DNA of 33,175 nucleotides from Reyranellaceae bacterium (GTDB lineage Bacteria; Pseudomonadota; Alphaproteobacteria; Reyranellales; Reyranellaceae). Below, one piece after another: positions 14,866 through 22,077 of this stretch; the stretch's first letter is position 1; each line of letters opens with the position of its first letter. The position numbers and the translations under genes are program-made. The stretch spans positions 1 to 33,175 of the forward strand of contig JALHMM010000074.1 of NCBI GenBank assembly GCA_022844045.1. Reading direction: 5' to 3'. Below the pieces are notes generated by a model. It was not told the origin of the DNA. It saw nothing but the letters and a program-made list of their open reading frames with translations, and ran no database searches.

Positions 14866-15423
14866 CTAGTCGCCACGCACCAGAAATACGACGGCGCGGT
14901 TGTCGCTGGTAAGCGGCAGGAAGGTCAGGCGATCGGCTGGCGCGCAGACGCTGCGTTGCCGGTTCTGCTCGAAGCGCAGCTCGATCGGCGGCCAGACCCT
15001 GAGCAGGTGTGCCGTGCCGTCGGCAAGTTCCAACGCGAGACTCGCATCGGCTTTCTCAAACCGCCAGAACCAGATGCGTCCGGCGCGCTCCGCCAGCGCG
15101 ATGGCGGGATCGTTCCTGTTGGCGGGCGGCCACATGTAGCGAATGACGCAGGCGTGGCGCAGTGGAGGCTCGACAATCCCGGCCAGTGCGAAAGCGCGGT
15201 CCATGCGCTCGCGGTCCTTTGCCTCGAATGCCTGCCGCAGCGCTTTTTCCATGACGCGCGCCTCTGGTTGCTCCCACCAATCCCGCAGGCGGTCCATATC
15301 CTCGCCGGCCGCCCACATGAGCCCCAGCACGAGAGGGCCGGCGAAAACGATCACCCCCACCGTCGCGCCCAACGCCACGCCCACGCGCTCGGCCCATTTG
15401 AGCAGCCACGCCCGAATGCCCAC
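14866..15423 (-). CDS. Membrane-anchored protein of unknown function, paralogue A
   Basis: I do not recognise a named family for this 185-residue protein. One transmembrane segment (about 15-38, VGVALGATVGVIVFAGPLVLGL) is followed by a charged helical region (EDMDRLRDWWEQPEARVMEK) and a C-terminal beta-rich domain ending in VRGD. It is a diverged paralogue of the neighbouring plus-strand gene. Both share the N-terminal helix, an R-x-A-C-V motif, a W-P pair, an L-A-[LI]-E-[LF]-A-D-G block, an L-R-F block and the same C-terminal VRGD. The start is the GTG at 15423, with a GGGG-rich ribosome binding site. The two genes are divergent across about 90 bp. The C-terminal domain should face the periplasm or cytoplasm depending on topology, which I cannot decide. 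Confidence 0.65.
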   Translation of the reverse strand: MGIRAWLLKWAERVGVALGATVGVIVFAGPLVLGLMWAAGEDMDRLRDWWEQPEARVMEKALRQAFEAKDRERMDRAFALAGIVEPPLRHACVIRYMWPPANRNDPAIALAERAGRIWFWRFEKADASLALELADGTAHLLRVWPPIELRFEQNRQRSVCAPADRLTFLPLTSDNRAVVFLVRGD

Positions 15424-15515
15424 GATGCCCCCGCGTCAACCACTGCGCGAGATCCTAACACGTTCCACGATGGACCGATTGCGTGAGGCACGCCGCTCGG
15501 TGGATGATCGGCGCC

Positions 15516-16106
15516 ATGTTGCGCCGCTTGCTCGCCGTGTCGCGGAGCCTCGCGCTGATCATGGCGCTGGCCGTCGCCGGGCCGGTCGTCTGCGTCTTCG
15601 CCATCGGCCTGATGTACGACTGGGCCGGGCTGCTGTTTCCCGCGCTGGGCACGCCGCATCGTGCCGCGCTCACCGACTGGATCGAACAACGCGCGGCGCG
15701 CGACACTGAAGAACGGCTCGGCGCGAAGCTGATGGAATATGGGGCGGAGCCTCGGTCCGTTGTGCTGACTGATCTGGTGCGCCAGCCCATGCGCCGCGCC
15801 TGCGTCGACACCGGCAGTTGGGCGTGGCCCAATTCCGCTCGCGACCTGGCGGTGCGATCCGAGCGGTCGGCCTGGTGGCTGCCCTGGGCCGGTCATGCCA
15901 CGCTCGCGATCGAGTTCGCCGACGGCCGCGTCATGGCCTACCGTCTTCCAACGGCGCTTGCGAATTGGGCGCCGACACTGCGACTGCGCTTTCCCGCCAA
16001 CGCGCGCGCGGCTTGCGCGCGCGACGGACGGCTGGTGTTCGCGCCGCAGTCCGCGCAGCGCTACCTCTGGTCGGTTACCTACGACTTCATGGTGCGCGGC
16101 GATTGA
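15516..16106 (+). CDS. Membrane-anchored protein of unknown function, paralogue B
   Basis: This 196-residue paralogue of the divergent neighbour has one N-terminal transmembrane helix (about 10-33, SLALIMALAVAGPVVCVFAI). A helical region follows (RAALTDWIEQRAARDTEERL), then MRRACV, WAWP, a WW pair, LAIEFADG, LRLRFPAN and the terminal VRGD shared with paralogue A. No enzymatic motif is evident. The ATG at 15516 is chosen because it places the basic MLRRLL directly before the helix. A GTG at 15483 and an ATG at 15504 are also in frame, and none has a strong ribosome binding site. The head-to-head arrangement suggests a duplication followed by inversion and shared control, both inferred. Confidence 0.65.
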   Translation: MLRRLLAVSRSLALIMALAVAGPVVCVFAIGLMYDWAGLLFPALGTPHRAALTDWIEQRAARDTEERLGAKLMEYGAEPRSVVLTDLVRQPMRRACVDTGSWAWPNSARDLAVRSERSAWWLPWAGHATLAIEFADGRVMAYRLPTALANWAPTLRLRFPANARAACARDGRLVFAPQSAQRYLWSVTYDFMVRGD

Positions 16107-16124
16107 AGGCTGGGCTTGCCGACT

Positions 16125-16616
16125 CTATGGGTCGGGCCGCGCCACGCCGTATTCGCCGAGGAAGGCCTCCACGGCCTCCAGTGCTTGTCGGCCTTGCCCA
16201 GCGTGTGCCCGCGTCGCGAACTCAAAGAGCGCGACCTCGTGGGCATTGAGGCAGGCAAGCTCCTGTCGATCCTCGGCCGGGCCTTCTGCTTCAAGCCGCG
16301 CATAGAGAGTCAGATAGGGCAGCAGGGTTTCCGTCATGGACTTGACGGTCGCCGAGAAGCCATCGGCGGCGCGTTTCTGGCCGCGCTCGCGACCGCGCCG
16401 GCTCTGCTCTTCATCAGGGGTCGTATCGATCCTATGCCGCCGCATCAGCGGCATCAGGCGCGCGCGCGTCGTTGCCTCCAGGCGTGCGAGTGTTTGCCAG
16501 ATCTCGACCTCGTCCGGGGTCGTCGCGCGGTCCGCCAGAGTCGAGAAGGTGGCTTCGCCGCGCACCTCGGCCTGGTACGCAGTCTCGATTTCCTTGAGAT
16601 AGGTCGCTCGGTCCAT
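16125..16616 (-). CDS. Helical protein, possibly ferritin-like
   Basis: This 163-residue all-helical protein has a clear AGGAGG ribosome binding site seven bases before the ATG at 16616. The pattern ExxxxGE (E15-E21, AEVRGEATFSTLAD), then a second helix with LARLEATT (E47), then a late helix with AHEVALFEFATRA (H126, E127, E132) resembles four-helix ferritin-like proteins, in which Glu/His residues bind a diiron centre. The classical ExxH motifs are not both present, so metal binding is uncertain. There is no signal peptide. It is convergent with paralogue B (18-nt gap) and divergent from the gene at 16836, separated by a 219-bp region (16617-16835) in which I see no further gene. Confidence 0.6.
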   Translation of the reverse strand: MDRATYLKEIETAYQAEVRGEATFSTLADRATTPDEVEIWQTLARLEATTRARLMPLMRRHRIDTTPDEEQSRRGRERGQKRAADGFSATVKSMTETLLPYLTLYARLEAEGPAEDRQELACLNAHEVALFEFATRAHAGQGRQALEAVEAFLGEYGVARPDP

Positions 16617-16835
16617 GGCGGGGACCTCCTGTTCACGCCGCTTTGTCGGCATGGAGTGCCAGCCCATCCTAGCGATGAGCCCGTCTTTCCCAAGCAGATA
16701 TCCGCGACACACGCGTGGTCTCGCGCGCCCGTCAACCCGATTGTGCTTCTCGACTCTCTACAGCCGCGCCGCGCGCCGCTTGACCGTCTCCGGCCACCCC
16801 AGCACGATTGTCGGCGGTCGACGAGGGGAGGGATC

Positions 16836-17513
16836 ATGTACTGGCCGGTCAACAGCTTCGTTTTCGCGCCGCTGCACGACTCGCCGCCCGACGTGCACAA
16901 TCCGCTCGGCCACGACGCCACCGGCAAGTTCCATCACGGGCTCGACGCCTGGCGGCAGATTTACGGCGGCCATGGCGGGCGCGTGACGACTCTGAAGTTC
17001 GACAACCATGCGCGCGCCCCGTTGCGACGACGCGAGATCATGGCGGCGATGAACGCCGTCGTCGGCATGCTCGACGCCATCGCCTATTTCGGCCACGGCT
17101 CGCCCAATTCGATGGCCTCGGCCAGCTTCGGTCGGCACGACATCCCCCAATTCGCCGCGGCGGTGCGCGCCAAGAGCCAGCGCGGCGTGATCATCGCGCT
17201 CTACGCCTGCGACTGCGGACGGGCCAACGGTTTCGCCGAGGCGCTGCAGGCGGCGCTGGCCGATATCGAGGCCGTCGTCTTCGCCCATCCGGTCTTCGGC
17301 GACAGCGTCAACAACCCCGCCGTCGTGCGCTTTCCCGGCGGCGCGCGCGTCCATCCGCCCGGCCGCTTCGGGGAATGGGCGACGCGGTTGCGCGTGAGCA
17401 ACCTGTGGGCGCGCTTCCCGTTCATGACCGCCGAGGAGATCGTCGCCGACCTCGACGGCCATCCGCCGGCGCCGCGCGGCCGTACCCGCCGACGGCACGC
17501 CGCAGCGCACTGA
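16836..17513 (+). CDS. Protein with His-Gly and Ala-Cys dyads, possible clan CD (caspase-like) fold
   Basis: I cannot assign this 225-residue protein to a named family. The core shows a hydrophobic strand ending in a His-Gly dyad (DAIAYFGHGSPNSMAS, H87-G88). About 35 residues later a second strand ends in Ala-Cys (VIIALYACDCG, A124-C125), and then a strand with FAHPVFGDSVNNPAVVRF. A strand followed by HG and a later strand followed by AC is the catalytic layout of clan CD cysteine peptidases (caspase, gingipain, CHAT). The preceding helix and short 225-residue length are unlike canonical members. There is no signal peptide. GGGGAGGG five bases upstream supports the ATG at 16836. The GNAT gene begins five bases after its stop, so the two are probably co-transcribed. 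Protease activity is an inference from the motif layout. Confidence 0.6.
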   Translation: MYWPVNSFVFAPLHDSPPDVHNPLGHDATGKFHHGLDAWRQIYGGHGGRVTTLKFDNHARAPLRRREIMAAMNAVVGMLDAIAYFGHGSPNSMASASFGRHDIPQFAAAVRAKSQRGVIIALYACDCGRANGFAEALQAALADIEAVVFAHPVFGDSVNNPAVVRFPGGARVHPPGRFGEWATRLRVSNLWARFPFMTAEEIVADLDGHPPAPRGRTRRRHAAAH

Positions 17514-17518
17514 GGGCG

Positions 17519-17971
17519 ATGCGTGTGACGATCGGGATTCGTGACGCGGCGCCGTCCGACTGGGCCGCGTGGCGCCCTATGTGGTCCGGCTATTGCGCGT
17601 TCTATGGCGTGACGATGCCCGAGGCGGATGCACTGGGATTGTGGCACCGGCTCCTGGACACCAACCACGCGGCGAGCGCGCTGGTGTCCACGGGCCAAGG
17701 CGGGCTGGTCGGTTTCGCGCACTACGTGTTGAGGCCACACACGTTCAGCGATCGAATGCTCTGCTATCTCGAAGATCTCTGGGTCGATCCCGCCATGCGC
17801 GGCGGCGGGGTCGGTCGCGGGCTGATCGACGCGCTGGTCGTGCGCGGCCGGGAACGCGGCTGGCGGCGAATCTACTGGCATACCGAGACCGACAACGCGA
17901 CCGCGCGGGCGTTGTACGATCGGATCGCCCGGCTCACCGGGTATGTCCGCTACGACATCGAGCTGCCGTAG
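17519..17971 (+). CDS. GNAT-family N-acetyltransferase
   Basis: This 150-residue single-domain GNAT transfers an acetyl group from acetyl-CoA to an amine. The CoA pyrophosphate loop is R-G-G-G-V-G-R-G within DLWVDPAMRGGGVGRGLI (about 88-105), preceded by the beta-4 strand (CYLEDLWV). The C-terminal IYWHTETDNATARALYDRI is the usual beta-5/alpha-4 region ending in a Tyr. The substrate is unknown. The start at 17519 is five bases after the stop of the preceding gene; TGAGGG is very close to it, so re-initiation is likely. The product may modify a small molecule or a partner protein; context does not decide. Confidence 0.85.
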   Translation: MRVTIGIRDAAPSDWAAWRPMWSGYCAFYGVTMPEADALGLWHRLLDTNHAASALVSTGQGGLVGFAHYVLRPHTFSDRMLCYLEDLWVDPAMRGGGVGRGLIDALVVRGRERGWRRIYWHTETDNATARALYDRIARLTGYVRYDIELP

Positions 17972-18116
17972 CCAACGCGACACGACTCGGCCGGTTTTCA
18001 GGGACGAGCGGCGGTGGTGATCGCGAGCCGTTCACCCGCCGCGCGGTTGGGTGTCGGGCGTGCGTTGTATCGCAGATGGGATGGATCGTGTCTGGCGCGT
18101 GAACGTCGCTGAGAAT

Positions 18117-18183
18117 AACGCAATAACGCAAGCCTGACACCGTTGCCGTGTCATGTTCGGTGTCAGGCTTGCGTTATTGCGTT
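18117..18183. terminator. Family B inverted repeat with 25-bp perfect arms, bidirectional terminator candidate
   Basis: Arms 18117-18141 and 18159-18183 are exact reverse complements (core CAATAACGCAAGCCTGACAC) around a 17-nt loop. It lies between the convergent GNAT and ubiE-like genes, and the last codons and TAA stop of the latter fall inside the right arm. Single, degenerate copies of one arm occur at 1473-1492 and 14805-14828, so it may be a mobile palindromic element that now serves as a terminator. Confidence 0.7.
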
Positions 18184-18923
18184 GCCGGTGGCTTGCGGCC
18201 GACGTGGATCGCCACGATGCCCAGCGACAGGCGCTCGAAGCGGACATCGGTGAAGCCGTGGCCGGCGATCTCCCGGGCCAAGGCTTCGGCGGATGGAAAT
18301 TCGCGAACGCCCTGGAGCAGGTATCTGTAGGCCGACGCGTCGCCGCCGGTCGCCAGCCAGCCCAGCATCGGCATGCACAGCGACATGTAGGCGAGGTAGG
18401 CGCGATGCAGCGGCGCCCAGGCGATGGTCGAGGCTTCCAGCGCGATCAGCCGCCCGCCGGGCCTCAGCACGCGAAAGGCCTCGTTCAGGGCGCGGTGCCG
18501 GTCGCAGATCTTCAGGCCAAGCGAGATGGAGTAGGCATCGACGCTGGCATCGGCGATCGTCGGCATGTTCTCGGCGTCGAGCAGCCGAAGCTCGACACGC
18601 TCGCGCTGCCCGGCCAGCCGGCGCTCGGCGATCGCCAGCATCTTGGGGCTGATGTCCGAGGCGACGATGCGCCGGCCTTGGGTGGACGCATGCGCCAGGA
18701 TGCGCTCGACGATGTGGCCGGTTCCGGTGGCGCCGTCGAGCAGCGTGGTCCAGGGCTCGTCGGCGATGCGACGGGCCACGCGCCGCTTCCACAGGCGATG
18801 GATGCCCAAGCTGAAGAGATCGCACAGCATGTCGTATCGCGACGCGATGCGCCCGAAGACGTCGTCGTGCTGGGCGGCGAACTCGGCGGCGTTGTCCGTG
18901 GAGGATCGAACGGGCGCGTCCAT
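18174..18923 (-). CDS. ubiE: UbiE/COQ5-like SAM methyltransferase
   Basis: This 249-residue class I methyltransferase has the UbiE N-terminal signature VFGRIASRYDMLCDLFSLGI and HRLWKR (22-47), SAM motif I LLDGATGTG (61-69), and the late RALNEAFRVLRPGGRLIALE. UbiE/MenG C-methylates the quinone ring in ubiquinone and menaquinone synthesis. It departs from canonical UbiE at the usual GLRN-type segment, reading SLGLKICDR, so it may be a paralogue with another lipid or quinone substrate. The ATG at 18923 is ten bases after the stop of the SDR gene, so the two form an operon. Its stop codon lies within the inverted repeat. Confidence 0.75.
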   Translation of the reverse strand: MDAPVRSSTDNAAEFAAQHDDVFGRIASRYDMLCDLFSLGIHRLWKRRVARRIADEPWTTLLDGATGTGHIVERILAHASTQGRRIVASDISPKMLAIAERRLAGQRERVELRLLDAENMPTIADASVDAYSISLGLKICDRHRALNEAFRVLRPGGRLIALEASTIAWAPLHRAYLAYMSLCMPMLGWLATGGDASAYRYLLQGVREFPSAEALAREIAGHGFTDVRFERLSLGIVAIHVGRKPPATQ

Positions 18924-18933
18924 GCTGTCGCGA

Positions 18934-19677
18934 TCAGTGCCGCGCCGCTGTGCGGGTCTTAAGCCACTCGTCCGCCGCGACCCAGGCGCCGTGCAGCGTG
19001 CAGCGCTCTTCCGCCAGCGGCAGGAACGCCTCGGCGATGGCGTCGGCCGTCGGCAGAAGCAGCGGATCCTCGCCCGGGAACGCCTCGGCGCGCATCTTGG
19101 TGCGGGTCGGGCCGGGGTTGACCAGGTTGACGCGCACCTTGGTATTCTCGACCTCGGCGGCGTAGCACAGCACCAGCGACTCCAGCGCCGCCTTGGTCGC
19201 GCAGTAGAGGCTCCAGTAGGGGATGGCATGCTTCGCGGCGCCTGACGTCACGAAGATCGCGCGGCCGGCATCGGAGAGGCGCAGCAGCGGATCGAGCGAG
19301 CGGATCAGGCGGTAATTGGCGGTGACGTTGATCGCCAGCGTCTTCTCGAACAGCGGCGGGTCGATGTGGCCGACCGGCGAGAGCACGCCCAGCATCGCGG
19401 CGTTGCCGACCAGGATATCGAGCTTGCCGAACTTGCCGTGCAGGGCGGCGCCCAGGCGGTCGATGCCGGCGCCGTCGGTGAGGTCGAGCGGCACCAGCGT
19501 GGCCTCGCCGCCTTCGGCCTTGATTTGATCGTCGAGCGCCTCGAGCCCGCCCACGGTGCGCGCCACGGCGACGACATGCGCGCCCTCGCGGGCGAAGAGC
19601 CGCGCGATCGCCGCGCCGATGCCGCGCGACGCGCCGGTGACCAGCGCCAGCCGGCCGGCGAGGCGTTTGGTGCTCAT
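18934..19677 (-). CDS. Short-chain dehydrogenase/reductase (YciK-like)
   Basis: This 247-residue classical SDR has the NAD(P)-binding motif TGASRGIG (14-21), NAA at 92-94 in place of NAG, N117 in the active-site tetrad, S145 and the Y158-x-x-x-K162 pair (YCATK). R18 in the glycine motif and the following ART suggest NADPH preference. The closest known layout is YciK-type oxidoreductases; substrate unknown. It starts at the ATG at 19677, where a family A repeat hairpin ends only two bases upstream and contributes the purine-rich GGGGGAAGG. It is followed after ten bases by the UbiE-like methyltransferase, hinting at a shared lipid or quinone substrate. Confidence 0.88.
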   Translation of the reverse strand: MSTKRLAGRLALVTGASRGIGAAIARLFAREGAHVVAVARTVGGLEALDDQIKAEGGEATLVPLDLTDGAGIDRLGAALHGKFGKLDILVGNAAMLGVLSPVGHIDPPLFEKTLAINVTANYRLIRSLDPLLRLSDAGRAIFVTSGAAKHAIPYWSLYCATKAALESLVLCYAAEVENTKVRVNLVNPGPTRTKMRAEAFPGEDPLLLPTADAIAEAFLPLAEERCTLHGAWVAADEWLKTRTAARH

Positions 19678-19679
19678 CT

Positions 19680-19826
19680 ACCTTCCCCCGGAGGGGGAAG
19701 GTGCCCGAAGGGCGGAAGGGGGATGTCGAAGACGGACACCGAGCGCGTTGAGGCATCCCCCGCGGGGCCGTCCACGGCCCCTGACCGTCGCGCTGCGCGC
19801 GCTACCTTCCCCCTCCGGGGGAAGGT
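19680..19826. repeat. Family A composite repeat upstream of the SDR gene
   Basis: Two hairpins bracket the element: ACCTTCCCCC / GGGGGAAGGT at 19680-19689 and 19693-19702, and the same arms at 19804-19813 and 19817-19826. Between them lie the family core GTGCCCGAAGGGCGG and a GGGGCCGTCCACGGCCCC palindrome like that in the 6918-7113 copy. The first 60 bases are nearly identical to the reverse complement of 50-110. Confidence 0.85.
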
Positions 19827-19833
19827 AGCGCGA

Positions 19834-19902
19834 CTGTCATTCCGAGCGGAGCGAGGAATCCAGGACAACCGGCTGGATCCCTCGCTGCGCTCGGGATGAC
19901 AG
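19834..19902. repeat. CCGAGCG-type inverted repeat, second copy
   Basis: CTGTCATTCCGAGCGGAGCG (from 19834) pairs with the arm ending CGCTGCGCTCGGGATGACAG (19902). It is the same element as 12567-12631, including the TGGATCCCTCGCTGCGCTCG core. It lies 19 bp beyond the purF stop codon and may form the end stem of that transcript. Confidence 0.8.
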
Positions 19903-19920
19903 ATCGTCCGCATTCCGCGC

Positions 19921-21387
19921 TCACGCCGATTCGGTGAGCAGCGAGAGCTGGCGTTCTTCCGGGCCGTCGCGGTCGTCGAGGGAGATCGGGTAGTCGCCGG
20001 TGAAGCAGGCGTCGCAGAAGCGCGGGTCGCCGGCGTTGCGGCCGGGCTCGCCGACGGCGCGGTAGAGGCCGTCCATCGAGACGAAGGCCAGCGAGTCGAC
20101 GCCGATGAACTTGGCCATGCCCTGCACGTCGAGGCGCGCGGCCAGCAGCTTGTCGCGCTCCGGCGTGTCGACGCCGTAGTAGCAGGAGTCCGTCGTCGGC
20201 GGGGCGGCGATGCGCATATGCACCTCGCGCGCGCCGGCGGCGCGCACCATGGCGACGATCTTCACCGAGGTGGTGCCGCGCACGATCGAATCGTCGACCA
20301 GGATGACGCGCTTGCCCTCGATGGTGGCGCGGTTGGCGTTGTGCTTCAGCCGCACGCCGAGATGGCGGATATGGTCGGCCGGCTCGATGAAGGTGCGCCC
20401 GACATAGTGGTTGCGGATGATGCCGAGCTCGAAGGAGATGCCGGCCTGCTGGGCGTAGCCCATCGCCGCCGGCACGCCGGAGTCGGGCACCGGCACGATG
20501 ATGTCGGCCGGCACGTGGCTTTCCTTGGCCAGTTCCACGCCGATGCGCTTGCGCACGTCGTAGACGCCCAAGCCTTCGACCCTGCTGTCGGGGCGCGCGA
20601 AGTAGATGTGCTCGAAGATGCAGAAGCGGCGCTTGGCCTTGGCGAAGGGCTTGATCGATTTCAAGCCATCCTTGCCGGCGAGCACGATCTCGCCCGGCTC
20701 GACGTCGCGCACGAAGCGCGCGCCGATGATATCCAGGCCGCAGGTCTCGGAGCTGAGGATCCAGGCGTCGTCGAGCTTGCCCAGCACCAGCGGGCGCACG
20801 CCCAGCGGATCGCGCACGCCGATCAGCCCGTCATTGGTGAGCATCACCAGCGAATACGCGCCCTTGACCTGGGACAACGCGTCGATCAGCCGATCGACCA
20901 CGGTCGAGTAGTTGGAGCGCGAGATCAGGTGGTTGATGACCTCGGTGTCCATGGTCGACTGGAACAGGCAGCCGCGGCGCACGAGTTCCTTGCGCAGCAG
21001 GTAGGCGTTGGTGAGGTTGCCGTTGTGGGCGACCGCCAGGCCGCCGAAATCGAAATCGGCGAAGATCGGCTGCACGTTGCGCAGCACCGTATCGCCGGTC
21101 GTCGAGTAGCGGTTGTGGCCGATGGCGGCGTAGCCCTTGAGCTTGCGCATCACCTCGGGCTTGTCGAAGACCTCGCCGACCAGGCCGAGATCGCGGTGCT
21201 GGTGGAAGTGCTGGCCGTCGTAGCAGACGATACCGGTGGCTTCCTGGCCGCGATGCTGCAGGGCGTGCAGTCCGAGCGCCGTGTGCGCGGAGGCGTCCGG
21301 CGAGCCGTAGATGCCGAATATCGCGCACTCTTCGCGCAGCTTGTCGTCGTCGAAAGGGTTCGTACTGCGGGGAAGTCCCACCTGCAC
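19921..21387 (-). CDS. purF: Amidophosphoribosyltransferase PurF
   Basis: This 488-residue enzyme catalyses the first committed step of purine synthesis, forming phosphoribosylamine from PRPP and glutamine. A 20-residue propeptide ending REE precedes the Ntn-type nucleophile C21 (CAIFGIYG), so it is made as a precursor and self-cleaved. The PRPP loop VILVDDSIVRGTTS is complete. Four cysteines, in RRFCIFEHIYF, TDSCYYGVD and FCDACFTGDYP, are placed as in the [4Fe-4S]-containing Bacillus-type enzymes. The start is a GTG at 21387, with GGAG about eight bases upstream. cvpA lies 63 bp upstream on the same strand, the usual cvpA-purF pairing. Confidence 0.96.
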   Translation of the reverse strand: MQVGLPRSTNPFDDDKLREECAIFGIYGSPDASAHTALGLHALQHRGQEATGIVCYDGQHFHQHRDLGLVGEVFDKPEVMRKLKGYAAIGHNRYSTTGDTVLRNVQPIFADFDFGGLAVAHNGNLTNAYLLRKELVRRGCLFQSTMDTEVINHLISRSNYSTVVDRLIDALSQVKGAYSLVMLTNDGLIGVRDPLGVRPLVLGKLDDAWILSSETCGLDIIGARFVRDVEPGEIVLAGKDGLKSIKPFAKAKRRFCIFEHIYFARPDSRVEGLGVYDVRKRIGVELAKESHVPADIIVPVPDSGVPAAMGYAQQAGISFELGIIRNHYVGRTFIEPADHIRHLGVRLKHNANRATIEGKRVILVDDSIVRGTTSVKIVAMVRAAGAREVHMRIAAPPTTDSCYYGVDTPERDKLLAARLDVQGMAKFIGVDSLAFVSMDGLYRAVGEPGRNAGDPRFCDACFTGDYPISLDDRDGPEERQLSLLTESA

Positions 21388-21450
21388 GATCGATTCTCCG
21401 CGCTGCCGCCGGCATTACACCGGCGTTAAGAAGGGTGCGTCCTTATACTC

Positions 21451-22071
21451 CTATTGCTTGGGGGTGCCAGGGGGATTCGCGGGCGCCGATGGGGGGGCTC
21501 CCGGTGGCGCCGTCGCCGGATCGGGCGGGGCGGCGGCGGGGTCCGGAGCCTTGGAGGGCGTCATGCGCTGGGCCCGGGTCTTGAAGGATTCCGGCAACTG
21601 CGGCTCGATCATCTCGGCGGCTTCCTTGACCAGCGGGAAGAGCCGGGCGTCGGCGATGATCGGCGGCAGGGACGCCGGCTTGACGATGTAGGTGTAGAGC
21701 AGGAAGGCCGTGGCCAGCACGACCACGCCGGAGACCACGCCGAAGGCCATGCCGATGACCTTGTCGGGGATGCGGATGAAACTGCCGCGCACCAGCCGGC
21801 CGATGGCGCTGGCCACCAGGGTCAGCACGATCAGCAGCACCACGAAGGTCGCCAAAAGGGTGGTGAAATAGGCGATCTGCTCGGAGGCGACGTATTTCTG
21901 CACCTCCGGCTGCAGGGAGGGCGTCAGGCGCCAGGCGCCGGTGCCGGCCAGGATCCAGGAGCCGATGAACAGCACGGAGTGGACGAAGCCGCTCGACAGG
22001 CCCATGGCGCCGGCGAAGATCAACAGTCCGAGCGCCCCGATATCAACAGGGGTGATGCCTAGCGATTCCAT
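21451..22071 (-). CDS. cvpA: CvpA family membrane protein
   Basis: This 206-residue inner-membrane protein has four hydrophobic segments: about 9-28, 32-48, 66-90 and 103-127. The CvpA pattern shows early: TPVDIGALGLLIFAG, then GFVHSVLFIGSW. A soluble tail of about 45 residues is almost only Pro, Ala, Gly and Thr. CvpA is required for colicin V production in E. coli and affects envelope stress tolerance; its molecular role is unclear. It begins six bases after the radA stop and is followed by purF, so radA-cvpA-purF probably forms one transcript. Confidence 0.9.
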   Translation of the reverse strand: MESLGITPVDIGALGLLIFAGAMGLSSGFVHSVLFIGSWILAGTGAWRLTPSLQPEVQKYVASEQIAYFTTLLATFVVLLIVLTLVASAIGRLVRGSFIRIPDKVIGMAFGVVSGVVVLATAFLLYTYIVKPASLPPIIADARLFPLVKEAAEMIEPQLPESFKTRAQRMTPSKAPDPAAAPPDPATAPPGAPPSAPANPPGTPKQ

Positions 22072-22077
22072 GCCTGA

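Noticed and set aside
19678..19913. Small ORFs through the repeat cluster upstream of the SDR gene
   Set aside because: They consist of translated palindromic repeats (for example PPPGEG, PSRARNDS) shared with other intergenic copies and have no independent coding evidence.
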